From an uncultured Bacteroidota bacterium (lineage in GTDB: Bacteria > Bacteroidota > Bacteroidia > Flavobacteriales > Flavobacteriaceae): a stretch of 64,000 nucleotides of DNA. Below, piece after piece: positions 25,901 through 35,242 of this stretch. The translations under genes and the position numbers were made by a program. Each line of letters opens with the position of its first letter. Within the stretch, counting starts at the first letter, position 1. The notes beneath the pieces were generated by a model. The model ran no database searches. It had not been told where the DNA came from and saw nothing but the letters and a program-made list of their open reading frames with translations. The stretch lies in assembly GCA_902536935.1 (NCBI GenBank), contig CACAZM010000008.1, positions 1-64,000 on the forward strand. The letters run 5' to 3'.

Positions 25901-25911
25901 AATAACAAAAT

Positions 25912-26745
25912 ATGAAAATATCAAATTTTTTATTATTGCCAATTTTATTTTTAACCCTCTCATGTTCTAACCAAAAAGAGCAAATCACATTTGGTTTTGC
26001 AGGAGATAGAGAAAACACATGGGTTGTTGGAAGTCCAGAAAGTGTTTCAATATGGAAACAGTGGTGTGAACTTCATTCTCAAAGTGATGTTGAAGGAATT
26101 ACTAATCTTGCATCTGACAGCATTCGAATCGATGCGCCCGGAGGGGAATTTACTATTGATGGGAAAAAACAGCTCACTAGCTTTCTAACAGATTGGTTTG
26201 ATAACAATAAAGTCAATGTTTCATTTGGTTGGGGTGTCCCTCTAAAATTTATAAATCAAGAAGGAAATCCAATTGATGGTGATTGGATTACATCTGGTTT
26301 CTCACTTGAAGTTGATAATGGAACCGAAACTACAGTAGAAGAAAACCATGCAAATATTTATATAGAAAACGGTAAAATTCAATATTTCAGAGTATTCCAA
26401 CATAAAGTTTCCAAAAAAGTGTCAGTTGCATTTTCTGTAGATCTTTCTTCATATGAAGGGGATTTTGAGAGTGTAGGAGTTTTTGGATCTTTTAATGGCT
26501 GGTGTGGAACTTGTAATCCAATGACTGATGATGACGGGGATGGTGTGTACACTGCAACAATTAAAGTAGTTGAGGGAGAACTTCAATACAAATTTGTACT
26601 AGATGGACAAAGTGTTGAAGAAAGTTTTGAATCCGGAGAACCTTGTACAACTTCCATTGACATCTACACCAACCGTGTAATGCAAGTCAAAGGCAACATG
26701 ATACTTGATCCTGTATGCTTTGACAGCTGTTCAAATTGCAAATAA
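25912..26745 (+). CDS. Lipoprotein with NTF2-like domain and C-terminal glycogen/starch-binding-like E-set domain
   Basis: 277 aa; lipobox LTLSC; VSIWKQWCELHSQSDVEGITNLASDSIRIDAPGGEF resembles the divergent neighbour; C-terminus VGVFGSFNGWCGTCNPMTDDDGDGVYTATIKVVEGELQYKFVLDG...CFDSCSNC. Confidence 0.7.
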   Translation: MKISNFLLLPILFLTLSCSNQKEQITFGFAGDRENTWVVGSPESVSIWKQWCELHSQSDVEGITNLASDSIRIDAPGGEFTIDGKKQLTSFLTDWFDNNKVNVSFGWGVPLKFINQEGNPIDGDWITSGFSLEVDNGTETTVEENHANIYIENGKIQYFRVFQHKVSKKVSVAFSVDLSSYEGDFESVGVFGSFNGWCGTCNPMTDDDGDGVYTATIKVVEGELQYKFVLDGQSVEESFESGEPCTTSIDIYTNRVMQVKGNMILDPVCFDSCSNCK

Positions 26746-26766
26746 ATTTTTATAATTCAGTTATTT

Positions 26767-26793
26767 AAGCGTTGGTATCCAGCGCTTTTTTTA
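26767..26793 (+). terminator. Rho-independent terminator
   Basis: AAGCGTTGG TAT CCAGCGCTT then T7; 9-bp stem with one wobble, 22 bp after the 26745 stop. Confidence 0.75.
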
Positions 26794-26826
26794 TCTTTCC
26801 ACTTCTTGTATAAAAACACTTTTGTG

Positions 26827-27804
26827 ATGCGAATCTTACTACTATTCCTTATTTTTAATACCACAGCCCAAATTTCTGCCCAAACCATCGCTTTTGGTTC
26901 TTGCCACAAGGTCAATGACCCCAAAAGTGATCTCATTCTGACGAGCATTGCAAATCAAAGGCCTGATGCTTTTGTTTGGCTTGGAGATATAGTCTATGGA
27001 AAAGACGGGAACCCCAAACACCTCAGCAAACAATTTAAAAAGCTCAAGTCTAAATATAGCTATCAAAACCTCCTGCAGTCCACCGATGTCTATGGCACTT
27101 GGGACGACCATGATTACGGCTTAAATAACGCAGGACGTGACTACCAACACAAAGACCGAAGTCGAGCTAATTTGTTTGCCTTTTTAAATGTCCCTAAAAA
27201 CAGTCCTGCCTATCAGCGGAATGGCGCCTACCAGTCATATGACCTCAGTCCAAAAGTCAAGCTTATCCTGCTCGATAATCGATACTTCAAATCAGAATAT
27301 GCCCCCAAACCCTACAATGATCCTTATCCGCCGGACTACGAAGGTACCATCCTAGGAAAGCAACAGTGGGACTGGTTGGAAAACCTACTCAAAAACTCTA
27401 CAGCTGATGTTCATCTTATAGCTTCAGGGATACAGGTCTTATCACCAAATCATCGGTTTGAAAAATGGCTAAACTACCCCAATGAGTATACGCGTTTGAT
27501 TAGCTTACTACAAACCTACTCTGTCAAAAACCCCATCGTTATTTCCGGCGATCGTCATATGTCGGAACTCTCTCAAAAAGATATTGGTTACACCACCCTA
27601 TACGACGCTACTGCCAGCGGTATGACTGAGGCCCTGACAATCAATCTGTCCGAAAGTAATCCCAATCGAATCGGACAACCAATTGGGGTTAATAATTACG
27701 GTTTATTGTCAATAGATTGGGAAAATAAAAAACTGCAAATATCTTTTCACGACACTAATGGAAAAGTTTTAACGGACTTTCCATTGATTTCATTGGAAAA
27801 CTAA
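26827..27804 (+). CDS. PhoD-like alkaline phosphatase D family protein (secreted)
   Basis: IAFGSCHK...VWLGDIVYG...GTWDDHDYGLNNAGRDY...VISGDRHMSEL; start moved to MRILLLFLIFNTTAQISAQ signal peptide. Confidence 0.85.
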   Translation: MRILLLFLIFNTTAQISAQTIAFGSCHKVNDPKSDLILTSIANQRPDAFVWLGDIVYGKDGNPKHLSKQFKKLKSKYSYQNLLQSTDVYGTWDDHDYGLNNAGRDYQHKDRSRANLFAFLNVPKNSPAYQRNGAYQSYDLSPKVKLILLDNRYFKSEYAPKPYNDPYPPDYEGTILGKQQWDWLENLLKNSTADVHLIASGIQVLSPNHRFEKWLNYPNEYTRLISLLQTYSVKNPIVISGDRHMSELSQKDIGYTTLYDATASGMTEALTINLSESNPNRIGQPIGVNNYGLLSIDWENKKLQISFHDTNGKVLTDFPLISLEN

Positions 27805-27817
27805 TTGACCTCTTGAA

Positions 27818-28285
27818 TTATTTATCATTTTCGAATGGAAAAGAAGAGTGGTGTAAATCAATTTTTATCAAGCTATCTATAACTTTATATCCAAATGTGT
27901 ATTCTACTTTAGTTTCATTGCCATCCAAATCAGTGAAATAATAATTGCCCATAGCTAAAGCTCTGTTAACCTCAAGAATTAAGCATGCATTTTCAAACCG
28001 AACTGCTGTCCATGGCTGAATAGCAAAACCTCTGTCTTCAATACATTTACGGTTTTCACCAGCAATAAAATAAGAAATTGCCTCAGATTTTGTCAAACGA
28101 AATTGTTGAGTAGAACATTTAGTTGGCTTAAATAAAACAGGCCCTGAACTAAAGGCATAAATCTTTTCAACAAAAGCGTTTGTATATTTTTCGCATTCTG
28201 TCCTATCATCTTTTAGTGTACCAATGGTAACAACACCATTACCCCAATCTTTTTGAATTTTTTCAACCACTTCTTTTGTTATCAT
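27818..28285 (-). CDS. Conserved hypothetical, possibly NTF2-like
   Basis: 155 aa; VLFKPTK...FRLTKSEAISYFIAGENRKCIEDRGFAIQPWTAVRFEN...AMGNYYFTDLDGNETKVEYTFGYKV. Confidence 0.55.
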   Translation of the reverse strand: MITKEVVEKIQKDWGNGVVTIGTLKDDRTECEKYTNAFVEKIYAFSSGPVLFKPTKCSTQQFRLTKSEAISYFIAGENRKCIEDRGFAIQPWTAVRFENACLILEVNRALAMGNYYFTDLDGNETKVEYTFGYKVIDSLIKIDLHHSSFPFENDK

Positions 28286-28646
28286 ATATGCTTTATATTT
28301 ATTTTTTTATATCACACTAAAAAGAGCTCGAAAATAATTGTTTTATATCTTTTTGGCAAGACAAAAAATCAATACTAAGTTAAAAGTTTATGCTTAAAAA
28401 TAACTTGTCAAATTGAATAATTAAATGAATTTTAAATCACTTTTAATGTTTTAATAAACATCAGAAAAGTTTTTTATCGTATAAAACTTTTTACAACTCT
28501 AAGGGTCTAATCTAGTAAAATTTGCCACACTGAAAAATGTAGAACAACATATCACCGATTGTATACGGAAAAATGACATCCGTGCTGGAATACGTCTTAT
28601 TGTAGATCATTTCCACGAACAACTTTACTGGGCCATTCGCAAATGG

Positions 28647-29069
28647 GTGATGGTACACGATGACGCCGATGATGTACTCCAACTCACCTATGTAAGAATC
28701 TATAAAGGGCTTGGCAAATTTGCTTTTAAAAGTACGGTTAAGACTTGGTGCTATCGCATCGCTTACAACGAGGCCATGCGCTTTTTGGAATCCAACAACA
28801 AACGAATTCGACTTAAAGAAGAAGTCATTGCATATCGATTGGAAAATCTGTATGCAGACCCTTACTTTGACTCCACTGCAGCTGATGCTTCCCTACAGCG
28901 GATTATCGCCGAACTCGATGAGAATCAACGAGAAGTATTTTGCATGAAATATTATGACGAACTCAAGTTTGCCGAAATCGCTGAAATTACCAATCGAAAT
29001 GAAAATTCCGTCAAAACCCTCTTTTATAAAGCAAAAGAAATCCTGTCAAATCAAATTGTTTTATCATGA
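28647..29069 (+). CDS. ECF-type RNA polymerase sigma factor (called start is GTG; coding similarity extends upstream)
   Basis: DDADDVLQLTYVRIYKGLGKFAFKSTVKTWCYRIAYNEAMRFLE (region 2) and LDENQREVFCMKYYDELKFAEIAEITNRNENSVKTLFYKAKEIL (region 4); upstream in-frame HFHEQLYWAIRKWV also fits region 2. Confidence 0.85.
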   Translation: MMVHDDADDVLQLTYVRIYKGLGKFAFKSTVKTWCYRIAYNEAMRFLESNNKRIRLKEEVIAYRLENLYADPYFDSTAADASLQRIIAELDENQREVFCMKYYDELKFAEIAEITNRNENSVKTLFYKAKEILSNQIVLS

Positions 29070-29380
29070 TTAGAAAAACAAATTCACATCAAAAACTGGG
29101 CTTTAACGTCCCTGAAAACTATTTTACAACCTCCAAAGTGCAAATCCTCGACGCAATCCAAAACGAGAAAAGCACCCCAACTCCTATATTGAACGTCAGG
29201 CCCTGGGTGGCACAACTGGCTGCCATGTTTGTTCTCACATTGGCAACCACTTGGTTTTTGCGACAAAGCAATGACGAACTCAGCAACTTTGACACCCTAC
29301 TGCTCGACTCACTCGTGATAGAAGATGATGATTTTGCAGATTGGTACGAAGAAAATTATGTATTATATGACATCGATTAA
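29066..29380 (+). CDS. Small membrane protein, putative sigma-factor partner
   Basis: ATGA overlap with the sigma gene; GFNVPENYFTTSK then a single TM segment (WVAQLAAMFVLTLATTWFL) and acidic tail. Confidence 0.6.
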   Translation: MIRKTNSHQKLGFNVPENYFTTSKVQILDAIQNEKSTPTPILNVRPWVAQLAAMFVLTLATTWFLRQSNDELSNFDTLLLDSLVIEDDDFADWYEENYVLYDID

Positions 29381-29432
29381 AACTTTTTGACCAAACAACG
29401 GTCTAAAAGATAGAATCAAAACTTAAAATAAT

Positions 29433-29918
29433 ATGAAATCCTTTCAATACCTATTCCTCATCATCGCATTTGTATTTGGTGGAATGACCTTTGCGCAAGA
29501 TGTTGATAATGCCCAACAAGCACAAAGAAATGGCAATAAAGGCATGGAAAAAATCCTGACGCCTGAACAACTTGCCTTATTGCAAGAACAAAACGAATTG
29601 GTTAAAAGTCAACGCGAGGCCTTTAAAAACTCCTTGTCTGATGAACAGTTGGCCATTCTCGTCAACGAAAGCCTCAATCGTAGGGAAAGACGTGAAGCCC
29701 TTCGTGCTACCTTCACCCAAGACCAGCTCGATCTCTTGGACACCCACAAAACCAACGTCCAAGCCCTCAAGGATTCTTTTCGTGAGTCGCTGACCGATGA
29801 GCAAAAGCAAAAACTCAAAAAACGCAGACAAGGACTGAAAGAGAAGAAGCAGCAGCTTAATCAAAAAAAGCGTCAAATCAAAAAGAAAATTAAGAAAAAG
29901 AAAAGCTCTAAAAATTAA
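29433..29918 (+). CDS. Secreted Lys/Gln-rich helical protein, Spy/CpxP-like
   Basis: Signal peptide; repeated LTPEQLALL / LSDEQLAIL / FTQDQLDLL / LTDEQKQKL segments; basic coiled C-terminus. Confidence 0.55.
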   Translation: MKSFQYLFLIIAFVFGGMTFAQDVDNAQQAQRNGNKGMEKILTPEQLALLQEQNELVKSQREAFKNSLSDEQLAILVNESLNRRERREALRATFTQDQLDLLDTHKTNVQALKDSFRESLTDEQKQKLKKRRQGLKEKKQQLNQKKRQIKKKIKKKKSSKN

Positions 29919-29937
29919 CCCCTTTTTCTCTAGCAAT

Positions 29938-29963
29938 AAAAGCACCTTCTGGGTGCTTTTTTT
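29938..29963 (+). terminator. Rho-independent terminator
   Basis: AAAAGCACC TTCTG GGTGCTTTTTTT. Confidence 0.8.
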
Positions 29964-29973
29964 ATCTTTACCT

Positions 29974-30822
29974 ATGCGTCATTTTTCTTTTTTCATTCTA
30001 TTTGTCTGTTGGTCCACGCTATGCCTTGCACAAACCCAAGAGTCTGAAAAACCTTCAGATATCAATGAGCTACTCGACGAACTTTTTGTTGTCGATACTC
30101 TTGCTGTCCTACAAGTCTACGATGACATCAAGGGCGGGTTTTTATACGCCTCGATCAGCTTTGAAGAACAGGCCTATTTCTCTGGACGTGACTTTGACAT
30201 TGACCAGTTTGGACTTACTCCGAGTTTGACCTATCTAAGTAATGGTGGCACATATCTATTTGCCGGTGGGTCTTATTATAGTGAACTTGACCCCGCATGG
30301 GATTTGTTAGCCTTAGGCGCTGGACAATTTTGGTCCCTTGGAACAAAAAAACAATGGTCTGTTAGTGCAAGCTATACCCACTCTTTTCTCGGCGAAGATA
30401 GTGAGGGGCTCAACACCCATCGGCTATCGTCGAGTATAAGTTATAAGATCAGCCCGCTACAATTCAATGTTGCAGGGGGCTATCTCTTTGGTGACGAACC
30501 AAATTACTACTTCACCGTCTCAATGAACTATGAAACAACCCTAGCGCAAATCGGTCCTTTTGAACTCACTTTTGAACCCAATCTTTATATACTATTTAGC
30601 CAGCAAAATATAATCGAACAAGTGTCCTTCTTTCGATTTACGCAATCAACCGTATTTGATCGGGTCAATAGCCAACTCGAACTGCCATTTACCTTCGACA
30701 ACAATTCCTTGGATATCACCCTAAGCTATAACCGCAACTTTCCCAACAATCTTTTTGAAGATGAAGATCTTTCCTCTTCTGGCTATTTTTCTATAAGTTT
30801 GGGCTGGCTGATCCCCTTCTAA
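29974..30822 (+). CDS. Hypothetical outer-membrane/periplasmic beta-rich protein
   Basis: Signal peptide MRHFSFFILFVCWSTLCLAQ; alternating beta-strand pattern; start placed after the terminator T-tract. Confidence 0.6.
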   Translation: MRHFSFFILFVCWSTLCLAQTQESEKPSDINELLDELFVVDTLAVLQVYDDIKGGFLYASISFEEQAYFSGRDFDIDQFGLTPSLTYLSNGGTYLFAGGSYYSELDPAWDLLALGAGQFWSLGTKKQWSVSASYTHSFLGEDSEGLNTHRLSSSISYKISPLQFNVAGGYLFGDEPNYYFTVSMNYETTLAQIGPFELTFEPNLYILFSQQNIIEQVSFFRFTQSTVFDRVNSQLELPFTFDNNSLDITLSYNRNFPNNLFEDEDLSSSGYFSISLGWLIPF

Positions 30823-30874
30823 ATCCTCATTACTATTTGTTGGTTTATGTATCTTAGCTTACACAATACTCGCC

Positions 30875-32257
30875 ATGAGCCGCCCAAACATCGACAAACT
30901 CCTTGCTAAAATCCCAGGCAGTCTGACTGCACATGAGGCAAAAAGTCGATTTTCACACATTTGGAAAACCGACCAACCCTTACTCTGTAAAGGCCTTTGC
31001 TTTCCCAAAACCACCCAAGACGTATCCAACATTATGAAATGGTGTTATAAAAACCAACAAGAAGTGGTCGTGCATGGCGGACTTACTAACCTTGTTGGTG
31101 GCACCCAAACCCAAGCTAATCAAGTCGTTGTATCGCTTGAAAAAATGACTCGAGTAGATGCCGTTAATTCCAAAAACCGAACCGTTACTGCCGAGGCAGG
31201 TGCAATACTCGAAAACGTCCTGCAATCCACCGAAAAACAAGACCTATTTCTTCCGCTGAGCTTTGGTGCAAGAGGCTCTGCACAAGTCGGCGGAGTGATC
31301 TCTACCAATGCTGGAGGGCTTCGTGTTTTTAGATATGGTATGACCCGAAACTGGGTCTTGGGACTCGAAGTTGTTCTACCCGATGGAACTGTTATCGAAA
31401 ACCTCAAAACGTTACGCAAAGACAATTCCGGAATAGACCTCAAACAACTCTTTATAGGATCCGAAGGGATCCTTGGCATTGTGACAAAAGCCGTATTTCG
31501 ACTTATTGAAAAACCGCAAACCCGACACTCCGCCATAATCACAACAAACGACTACAACAAGCTGTTACAAGCCCTTCGCTATTTTGATCAAACCCTCGGT
31601 GCCCGACTCACTGGGTTTGAACTCCTATGGGAGAATACCTTCCGTACCATGACTGCAGAAGACACACATTACCAATCTCCTTTGCAAACGGTTAAAAACT
31701 ATGTAATCTTTGTCGAGGTCCTCGGCAAAGACAACAACCGAGACGCGCAAGACCTCCAAGATGCCTGTGCGCACGGATTTGATCAAAACTGGATTGACGA
31801 TGCAAGCTTTTTCGATACTGGAACTGCGCAAGACGAATGCTGGAAAATCAGAGAAGATGTGGCTGCACTCGAAGCCCATGCACCTTACAATCAACACTTT
31901 GATATCAGTATTCCCATAGATAAAATTGGAACTATCATTAACAACATAATCCAACAACTCCAATCCCTAGATGGGGTGTTGAGTGTTTATCCCTTTGGAC
32001 ATGTAGCAGACGGCAATATGCACCTCATTGTCGGCAAACAAAACGATAATCTAAAACTCACCCGTCAAATAAATGAAATCGTATACCAACCCCTTACGGA
32101 GTTGAAGGGCTCAATTTCGGCAGAACACGGTATCGGACTCGACAAAAAACCCTACCTGCATCTGTCTCGTACTAAGGACGAAATCCACATCATGAAAAAG
32201 CTCAAACAACTCTTTGATCCCAAAAATATCCTTAACCCTGGTAGGATTGTTGATTAA
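30875..32257 (+). CDS. FAD-binding oxidase/dehydrogenase (GlcD-like)
   Basis: EVVVHGGLTNLVGG...LFLPLSFGARGSAQVGGVISTNAGGLRVFRYG...FGHVADGNMHL...SAEHGIGLDKKPYL. Confidence 0.85.
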   Translation: MSRPNIDKLLAKIPGSLTAHEAKSRFSHIWKTDQPLLCKGLCFPKTTQDVSNIMKWCYKNQQEVVVHGGLTNLVGGTQTQANQVVVSLEKMTRVDAVNSKNRTVTAEAGAILENVLQSTEKQDLFLPLSFGARGSAQVGGVISTNAGGLRVFRYGMTRNWVLGLEVVLPDGTVIENLKTLRKDNSGIDLKQLFIGSEGILGIVTKAVFRLIEKPQTRHSAIITTNDYNKLLQALRYFDQTLGARLTGFELLWENTFRTMTAEDTHYQSPLQTVKNYVIFVEVLGKDNNRDAQDLQDACAHGFDQNWIDDASFFDTGTAQDECWKIREDVAALEAHAPYNQHFDISIPIDKIGTIINNIIQQLQSLDGVLSVYPFGHVADGNMHLIVGKQNDNLKLTRQINEIVYQPLTELKGSISAEHGIGLDKKPYLHLSRTKDEIHIMKKLKQLFDPKNILNPGRIVD

Positions 32258-32309
32258 TAGGGAAGGAAGGGTATTCAAGATCAGGAAATAAAATTTGTAC
32301 CTTTCCATA

Positions 32310-33095
32310 ATGCGATATCCAGTTTACCAGATCAATGCGTTTAGCGACCAACCTTTTGGGGGCAACTCGGCCTGTGTTGTTCCCCTAACGGTTTGGCTCT
32401 CTGACGAATTGATGCTGGCCATAGCGAAACAAAATGCAGTAGCAGAAACGGCCTTTTTTATCGACCAAGGAACTAGTGTAGCGCTACGTTGGTTTACTCC
32501 AGATCACGAGATCGATTTGTGTGGACATGCTACCCTCGCCACCGCCCATTGCCTAATCAAACATTATAACTATCCCACCCAACCCATCCATTTTACTACC
32601 CAAAGTGGGTCACTCTATGTTTCCGTAAAACAAGGACGTTATCAGCTTGATCTGCCCGCTCAACCAGGGACATTGAGCGAATTGCCTCAAGTCATCGCCA
32701 AATCTCTGTCCATACAACCCAATGAAATCTATAAAGCCCGAGACTATTTGGTAGTGTATGATACTCAAAACGAAATCGAATCCCTACAAATCGACCGGCC
32801 AGTGTTTGACCAAATCAACCTTGGTCCTGGTGGAGTGATTGTAACCGCTCCGGGTGAAAAGTACGATTTTGTATCTCGCTTTTTTACGCCCCAAGCCACA
32901 ATATTGGAGGACCCCGTAACGGGTTCGGCGCATTGTACACTCGTGCCATACTGGGCAAAACGGCTCAAAAAATCTACTCTTCATTCCCAACAATGCTCAG
33001 CCCGTGGAGGAGAGCTATGGTGTGAAGACCAAGGCGAACGTGTACAAGTGAGTGGACTGGCAAGGACTTTCTCTGCAGGTGCCTTCTCGATCTAA
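32310..33095 (+). CDS. PhzF family isomerase-like protein
   Basis: YQINAFSDQPFGGNSACVVPL...NAVAETAFF...EIDLCGHATLATAH...FTPQATILEDPVTGSAHC. Confidence 0.88.
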   Translation: MRYPVYQINAFSDQPFGGNSACVVPLTVWLSDELMLAIAKQNAVAETAFFIDQGTSVALRWFTPDHEIDLCGHATLATAHCLIKHYNYPTQPIHFTTQSGSLYVSVKQGRYQLDLPAQPGTLSELPQVIAKSLSIQPNEIYKARDYLVVYDTQNEIESLQIDRPVFDQINLGPGGVIVTAPGEKYDFVSRFFTPQATILEDPVTGSAHCTLVPYWAKRLKKSTLHSQQCSARGGELWCEDQGERVQVSGLARTFSAGAFSI

Positions 33096-33245
33096 GACAG
33101 TTTTGAAGCCAACCGCCAATATTGATTATTTTTGGAAGCGGTTTTTAAAATCTCAAGGCGAAGGAAATCGCTCATTGGTAAAATGGTAAAGAGAACATCA
33201 GTATTATAGTACGTGTGAAATGGGCTGTGATCAAAGAGATATTAC

Positions 33246-33268
33246 AGACAGTTTTGCTGTCTCTTTTC
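33246..33268 (+). terminator. Weak terminator-like hairpin
   Basis: AGACAG TTTTG CTGTCT followed by CTTTTC. Confidence 0.35.
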
Positions 33269-33320
33269 TGTCTAAACTAACCCATTTTCTGCTTATATTT
33301 GTGGCCTAAAACTATTTTCT

Positions 33321-33731
33321 ATGTATCCAGCTGAATTGGTTCAACCAATGAGAGATGAGCTCACAGCCGTGGGTTTTAATGAACTTTCTGATGCCTCGGC
33401 AGTCGATACTGCACTTAACAAAGAAGGAACGACCCTATTGGTTGTCAACTCGGTTTGTGGCTGTGCCGCGGCCAATGCCCGTCCAGGTGTGCTTATGTCG
33501 CTCGGCAATGAAAAAAATCCGGATCAACTTACAACTGTTTTTGCTGGAGTTGATCGTGAAGCCACTGATGCTGCTCGCCAGCAAATGGTGCCATTTCCCC
33601 CCTCTTCACCAAGCATTGCCTTGTTTAAAGATGGAGAGTTGGTTCATATGTTGGAGCGACATCACATTGAGGGTCGTCCCGCCAAACTCATTGCCGAAAA
33701 TCTTACCGAGGCGTACAACATCCATTGCTAA
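33321..33731 (+). CDS. BrxA/BrxB (YphP/YqiW) family bacilliredoxin
   Basis: MYPAELVQPMRDELTAVGF...VVNSVCGCAAANARPGV...HMLERHHIEGRPA. Confidence 0.9.
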   Translation: MYPAELVQPMRDELTAVGFNELSDASAVDTALNKEGTTLLVVNSVCGCAAANARPGVLMSLGNEKNPDQLTTVFAGVDREATDAARQQMVPFPPSSPSIALFKDGELVHMLERHHIEGRPAKLIAENLTEAYNIHC

Positions 33732-33737
33732 TTTCCC

Positions 33738-34472
33738 ATGCGCAAAGCGCTGGCTTTTCCGCTAACAGTCATCTATTACTTGGCTTTTTTCACGACTCTG
33801 CTCGTATTTCACGCCATACAATGGGTTTGCCACTATTGCTTTGGTTATAGTGTCCACAAACGAAGCGTGGACATCCTCAACGCAACACTTATCTTTTGTT
33901 TGGCTCTGATTGGAACATGGGTTCGATTTTCCAATCCTCACAAACTCCAAAACAACAAATCCCATATCATTGTTTGTAATCACCAAAGCTTATACGATAT
34001 CCCGCCCCTAATCTGGTTTTTGCGACACCTACATCCAAAATTTATCAGCAAAAAAGAACTCGGTAGAGGGATTCCCTCGATTTCTTTTAATCTCCGTCAC
34101 GGAGGTTCATTGCTAATCGATCGTTCCAAAGCCAAAGATGCCATTGTAGCCATAGAAGACTATGCCAAAACGCTCAACCATTCCAGACACAGTACCATCA
34201 TTTTCCCAGAGGGCACCCGCTCTGGCTCGGCTACACCTCGTCGATTTCGATTGGGCGGAATGGTAACTCTGTTCGAAAATATGCCCGAATCCGTGGTACT
34301 TCCTGTGAGCATTAGCCACTCTTGGAAGTTGATAAAATGGGGGAACTTTCCTTTGATGCCCGGCGTCACTATACAACTTACCGTACATGAACCCATACCT
34401 GTTAAAGGGCAAAAAGCAAATGAATTAGCAGCCCGTGTAGAGCAAATCATTATAGGGGGAATAGAGGATTAA
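33738..34472 (+). CDS. plsC: 1-acyl-sn-glycerol-3-phosphate acyltransferase
   Basis: IIVCNHQSLYDIPP...FPEGTRSGSATPRRFRLG; NHxxxxD and FPEGTRS motifs. Confidence 0.88.
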   Translation: MRKALAFPLTVIYYLAFFTTLLVFHAIQWVCHYCFGYSVHKRSVDILNATLIFCLALIGTWVRFSNPHKLQNNKSHIIVCNHQSLYDIPPLIWFLRHLHPKFISKKELGRGIPSISFNLRHGGSLLIDRSKAKDAIVAIEDYAKTLNHSRHSTIIFPEGTRSGSATPRRFRLGGMVTLFENMPESVVLPVSISHSWKLIKWGNFPLMPGVTIQLTVHEPIPVKGQKANELAARVEQIIIGGIED

Positions 34473-35242
34473 AATTTGGGTTTTCTCTTCTTTAAAAAAG
34501 CACTTGTGCCGTGCTTAAAATTGTCGGTTTCAAAACAGGCGGCAAACCCCTCTGTTTCTGCTACATAGCCATCGGTATGGGGGTCAAAGCCCGCACGAAC
34601 AGATGCCAATAGTTGCATCTGCGCATTCGGTGCGTTTTTGAGAATGGCTGCTGCGAGTTCCAAAACCTTGGTATCAAGTTCCTTTAGCGGACAAACGGCA
34701 TTGGCAAGTCCAATTTCATAAGCGCGTTGGGCATCAATCATGTCACCCGTCAAAAGAAGTTCCATTGCGCGACCACGCCCAACGAGCTGTGGTAAGCGTT
34801 GGGTACCTCCATACCCGGGAATCAATCCCAAACTTGTTTCAGGCATGCCCACCTTGGCAGTATCGGCAAAGACCCGCAAATGACAAGCCATAGCCAATTC
34901 CAATCCGCCGCCCAAAGCATAGCCATTAACCGCCGAAATTACGGGCTTATTGTAATGTTCGATATAGTCAAAAACCTGTTGGTTACCTCGCTGGGCAAGG
35001 GCTGCTCCCTCTTCAGATGAAAGTGTAGCAAGTTCCCGAATGTCGGCCCCCGCCACAAAAGCAGTATTTCCTGCTCCACGAATAACAATCAAGCGGACAT
35101 TATCTTCTTCTTCAAAAATCGCCAAAGCGTGATGAAGTTCGGCGAGGGTTTCCTGATTTAGAGCGTTCAATTTTTTTGGCCGGTTGATCGTGATCCAACC
35201 TACCCGCTTTTGAATGATGAGTTTCAGTGTTTTGTATTTCAT
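34469..35242 (-). CDS. Enoyl-CoA hydratase/isomerase family protein
   Basis: VGWITINRPKKLNALN...GAGNTAFVAGADIREL...NGYALGGGLELAMACHLR...LGLIPGYGGTQRLPQLVG. Confidence 0.92.
   Translation of the reverse strand: MKYKTLKLIIQKRVGWITINRPKKLNALNQETLAELHHALAIFEEEDNVRLIVIRGAGNTAFVAGADIRELATLSSEEGAALAQRGNQQVFDYIEHYNKPVISAVNGYALGGGLELAMACHLRVFADTAKVGMPETSLGLIPGYGGTQRLPQLVGRGRAMELLLTGDMIDAQRAYEIGLANAVCPLKELDTKVLELAAAILKNAPNAQMQLLASVRAGFDPHTDGYVAETEGFAACFETDNFKHGTSAFLKKRKPKF

Noticed and set aside
31120-31542. Minus-strand 140-aa ORF inside the FAD oxidase gene
   Set aside because: Fully antisense to a convincingly conserved oxidase; no family resemblance.
33096-33320. Possible tRNA or small RNA between the PhzF-like and bacilliredoxin genes
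   Set aside because: No cloverleaf or conserved tRNA arms seen; only a weak 6-bp hairpin.
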